From Methanosarcinales archaeon (GTDB taxonomy: Archaea; Halobacteriota; Methanosarcinia; Methanosarcinales; Methanogasteraceae), in contig DAOUXE010000071.1 of NCBI GenBank assembly GCA_030666765.1, forward strand, positions 1-6,373: a stretch of 6,373 bases of DNA, read 5' to 3'. Positions 5,041-6,373 of this stretch are shown in pieces; within the stretch, counting starts at the first letter, position 1; each line of letters opens with the position of its first letter. Position numbers and translations under genes: made by a program. The notes under the pieces are model-generated. The model saw only the letters and a program-made list of their open reading frames with translations, ran no database searches and was not told where the DNA came from.

Positions 5041-6162
5041 ATGAAACTACTGATCGTCGGGTACAGCACCAGATACGTTGTCTGCGCTGGAAAACGTGCA
5101 GGATATACTGTGTATTCACTGGATCACTTCGGAGATTCCGATCTCCTGGGGTGTGCTGATAAATATGCTTGTTTTGACGAGATCGCGAACGATGATGAGT
5201 TGCTGAGCGTTTTAGATCGCCTGGATTGGGATTTCGATGCGATCATTCTCGGTACCGGGTTTGAATATGCAGATCTGGGGCGGGAGGGCTACCGCGTACT
5301 TAACAACCCGCCCGATATTGCAAGATCGACCGGCAACAAGAAATCGTTTGCAGAAAAGATGGGGTCGTTTGGGTTACCGCATCCAAGGATATATGATATC
5401 GATGATGATTTTGGGTATCCGGTCATGCTAAAGCCGGTCTACGGCGTAGGGGGGATCGAGAACCGACTGGCGTACAGCAAAGAGGAGATTAGGGGGTGCG
5501 GGAACGATCTGCTGATTCAGGAGTATATCGAAGGGATCCCTGCAAGCGTCTCTGTCATCGCAACGCACAAAGACGCTGTGGCAATAGCCGTAAACGAGCA
5601 ACTGATCGGGACGCGGTGGCTTTCTGCACACAGATTCGCATACTCAGGGAACGTGACACCTTTTAGAAGCGAATACGACTGCGAGATGCGCGAGATCGCA
5701 GTTCAAGTGGTCAAGAGATTGGGGCTTGTGGGTTCAAACGGTGTTGACTTCCTGATCACGGATAGTGGTCCGGTGACAATCGAGGTGAATGCGCGGTTTC
5801 AGGGAACGCTTGATACCGTCGAACACGTCTCAGGGATTAGCGTATTCGATGCGCATGTGAAGGCGTTTTCGGGAGAGTTGCCAGAGATTGATCCTGATAA
5901 CGATAGCGGAACCGGATTTGCAGGAAAGGCGATCGTCTTTACTGATTACGATCTTGTCATTGACAAGACAATCTCAAAACGACTTGTGAGAGAGCCAATT
6001 CGGGATATCCCCGTGATTGGGTGCAAGATTCCTGCCGGAGATCCGGTAACGACCGTCTTTTGCACGGGACGCACCCGGGAGCAGGTGCTGGATGGGCTGA
6101 AGACGGCTGCCTGGCGGATCAGGCGATTGGTGGGGGATGGTGAGGGGATGGTGCAGCTGTAA
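5041..6162 (+). CDS. ATP-grasp family ligase (COG2232-like), substrate unknown
   Basis: This 373-residue protein starts with a Rossmann-like pre-ATP-grasp segment (MKLLIVGYSTR). The ATP-grasp core includes GYPVMLKPVYGVGG (125-138), with the phosphate-binding lysine K131 and a glycine-rich loop, then LIQEYIEG (158-165), which contacts the adenine. GPVTIEVNARFQG (243-255) supplies the metal ligands E248 and N250 and the conserved arginine R252. Such enzymes activate a carboxylate as an acyl-phosphate and join it to an amine, thiol or other nucleophile. Archaeal proteins of this type have been grouped as 'predicted ATP-dependent carboligase'; I place it there from memory. The ATG at 5041 is preferred over one at 4996. 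The 15 extra residues would lie in the repeat element, and the Rossmann strand begins right at M(5041). No strong Shine-Dalgarno is seen. No biosynthetic partner gene is adjacent. Confidence 0.9.
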   Translation: MKLLIVGYSTRYVVCAGKRAGYTVYSLDHFGDSDLLGCADKYACFDEIANDDELLSVLDRLDWDFDAIILGTGFEYADLGREGYRVLNNPPDIARSTGNKKSFAEKMGSFGLPHPRIYDIDDDFGYPVMLKPVYGVGGIENRLAYSKEEIRGCGNDLLIQEYIEGIPASVSVIATHKDAVAIAVNEQLIGTRWLSAHRFAYSGNVTPFRSEYDCEMREIAVQVVKRLGLVGSNGVDFLITDSGPVTIEVNARFQGTLDTVEHVSGISVFDAHVKAFSGELPEIDPDNDSGTGFAGKAIVFTDYDLVIDKTISKRLVREPIRDIPVIGCKIPAGDPVTTVFCTGRTREQVLDGLKTAAWRIRRLVGDGEGMVQL

Positions 6163-6358
6163 TCGAGGCGCTCATCAGGCCTGCCGCTGCCTGCAGGATC
6201 CTTAATACGTCGGGCAATCTCGTTTGAATAAAGTATAAATCACTTCGAAGTAACTCCAATATCAGTGATTACCTTTGCATATCTATCTTGATGAAAGTGG
6301 CGATCTCGGTTTCAATAGGCAGTCTTCAAAACATTATGTCATTGGTACATGTTTAGCT

Positions 6359-6365
6359 GAGGTGG
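6359..6365 (+). promoter_or_regulatory. Strong Shine-Dalgarno for a gene starting beyond the window
   Basis: GAGGTGG is followed by eight bases to the window edge. GAGGTG is a six-base match to the archaeal anti-Shine-Dalgarno, and no start codon follows within the window. A plus-strand gene therefore probably begins at or just after position 6374. The 196 bases before it (6163-6358) hold no gene I can support, only a TATA-like GTATAAAT at 6233-6240. Confidence 0.5.
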
Positions 6366-6373
6366 AAAAACCA

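Noticed and set aside
6291..6356. 21-codon frame MKVAISVSIG near the right end
   Set aside because: There is no Shine-Dalgarno before it; it is followed by a strong one for a gene beyond the edge and is too short to call.

Overview
The window looks archaeal, most likely a euryarchaeon of the methanogen/ANME/alkane-oxidiser kind. The evidence is an archaeal-type ribosomal protein S6e, a PHP-domain nuclease that resembles archaeal endonuclease Q and ends in a PCNA-binding motif, TATA-box promoters, a Shine-Dalgarno site matching the archaeal 16S tail, and intergenic '(cgcggagga)n' and '(gattacacaa)n' tandem repeats of a sort I associate with such genomes. The exact lineage cannot be fixed from this sequence.

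Layout, left to right. Positions 1-266 hold no intact gene, but on the minus strand there is a readable fragment (about 119-271) that resembles the middle of an ISL3-family transposase. Positions 267-1442 (minus) encode a radical SAM protein with a C-terminal Twitch/SPASM-like cysteine cluster. Positions 1443-2096 are a long gene-free stretch containing a 10-bp tandem repeat inside a loose inverted repeat, plus a recurring TAACCTGT motif. Positions 3545-2097 (minus) form a probable two-gene operon: ribosomal protein S6e, then a protein made of nine 34-residue TPR units. A 60-bp divergent promoter region at 3546-3605 carries one near-palindromic TATA box that could serve both directions. Positions 3606-4865 (plus) encode the endonuclease Q-like enzyme. 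Positions 4866-5040 carry a TATA-like box and a second tandem-repeat/inverted-arm element. Positions 5041-6162 (plus) encode an ATP-grasp ligase. After that the only clear signal is a strong Shine-Dalgarno sequence 10-15 bases from the window's right edge, suggesting that a further plus-strand gene starts just outside.

These genes do not form one obvious pathway. S6e belongs to translation and the EndoQ-like enzyme to repair of deaminated DNA. The TPR protein is a protein-interaction scaffold, and the radical SAM and ATP-grasp proteins are enzymes without an assignable substrate. I see no defence system, CRISPR array or complete mobile element. The least expected items are the hidden transposase fragment, the PCNA motif on the EndoQ-like protein, the shared divergent TATA box with possible leaderless translation, and the two intergenic elements of similar architecture.
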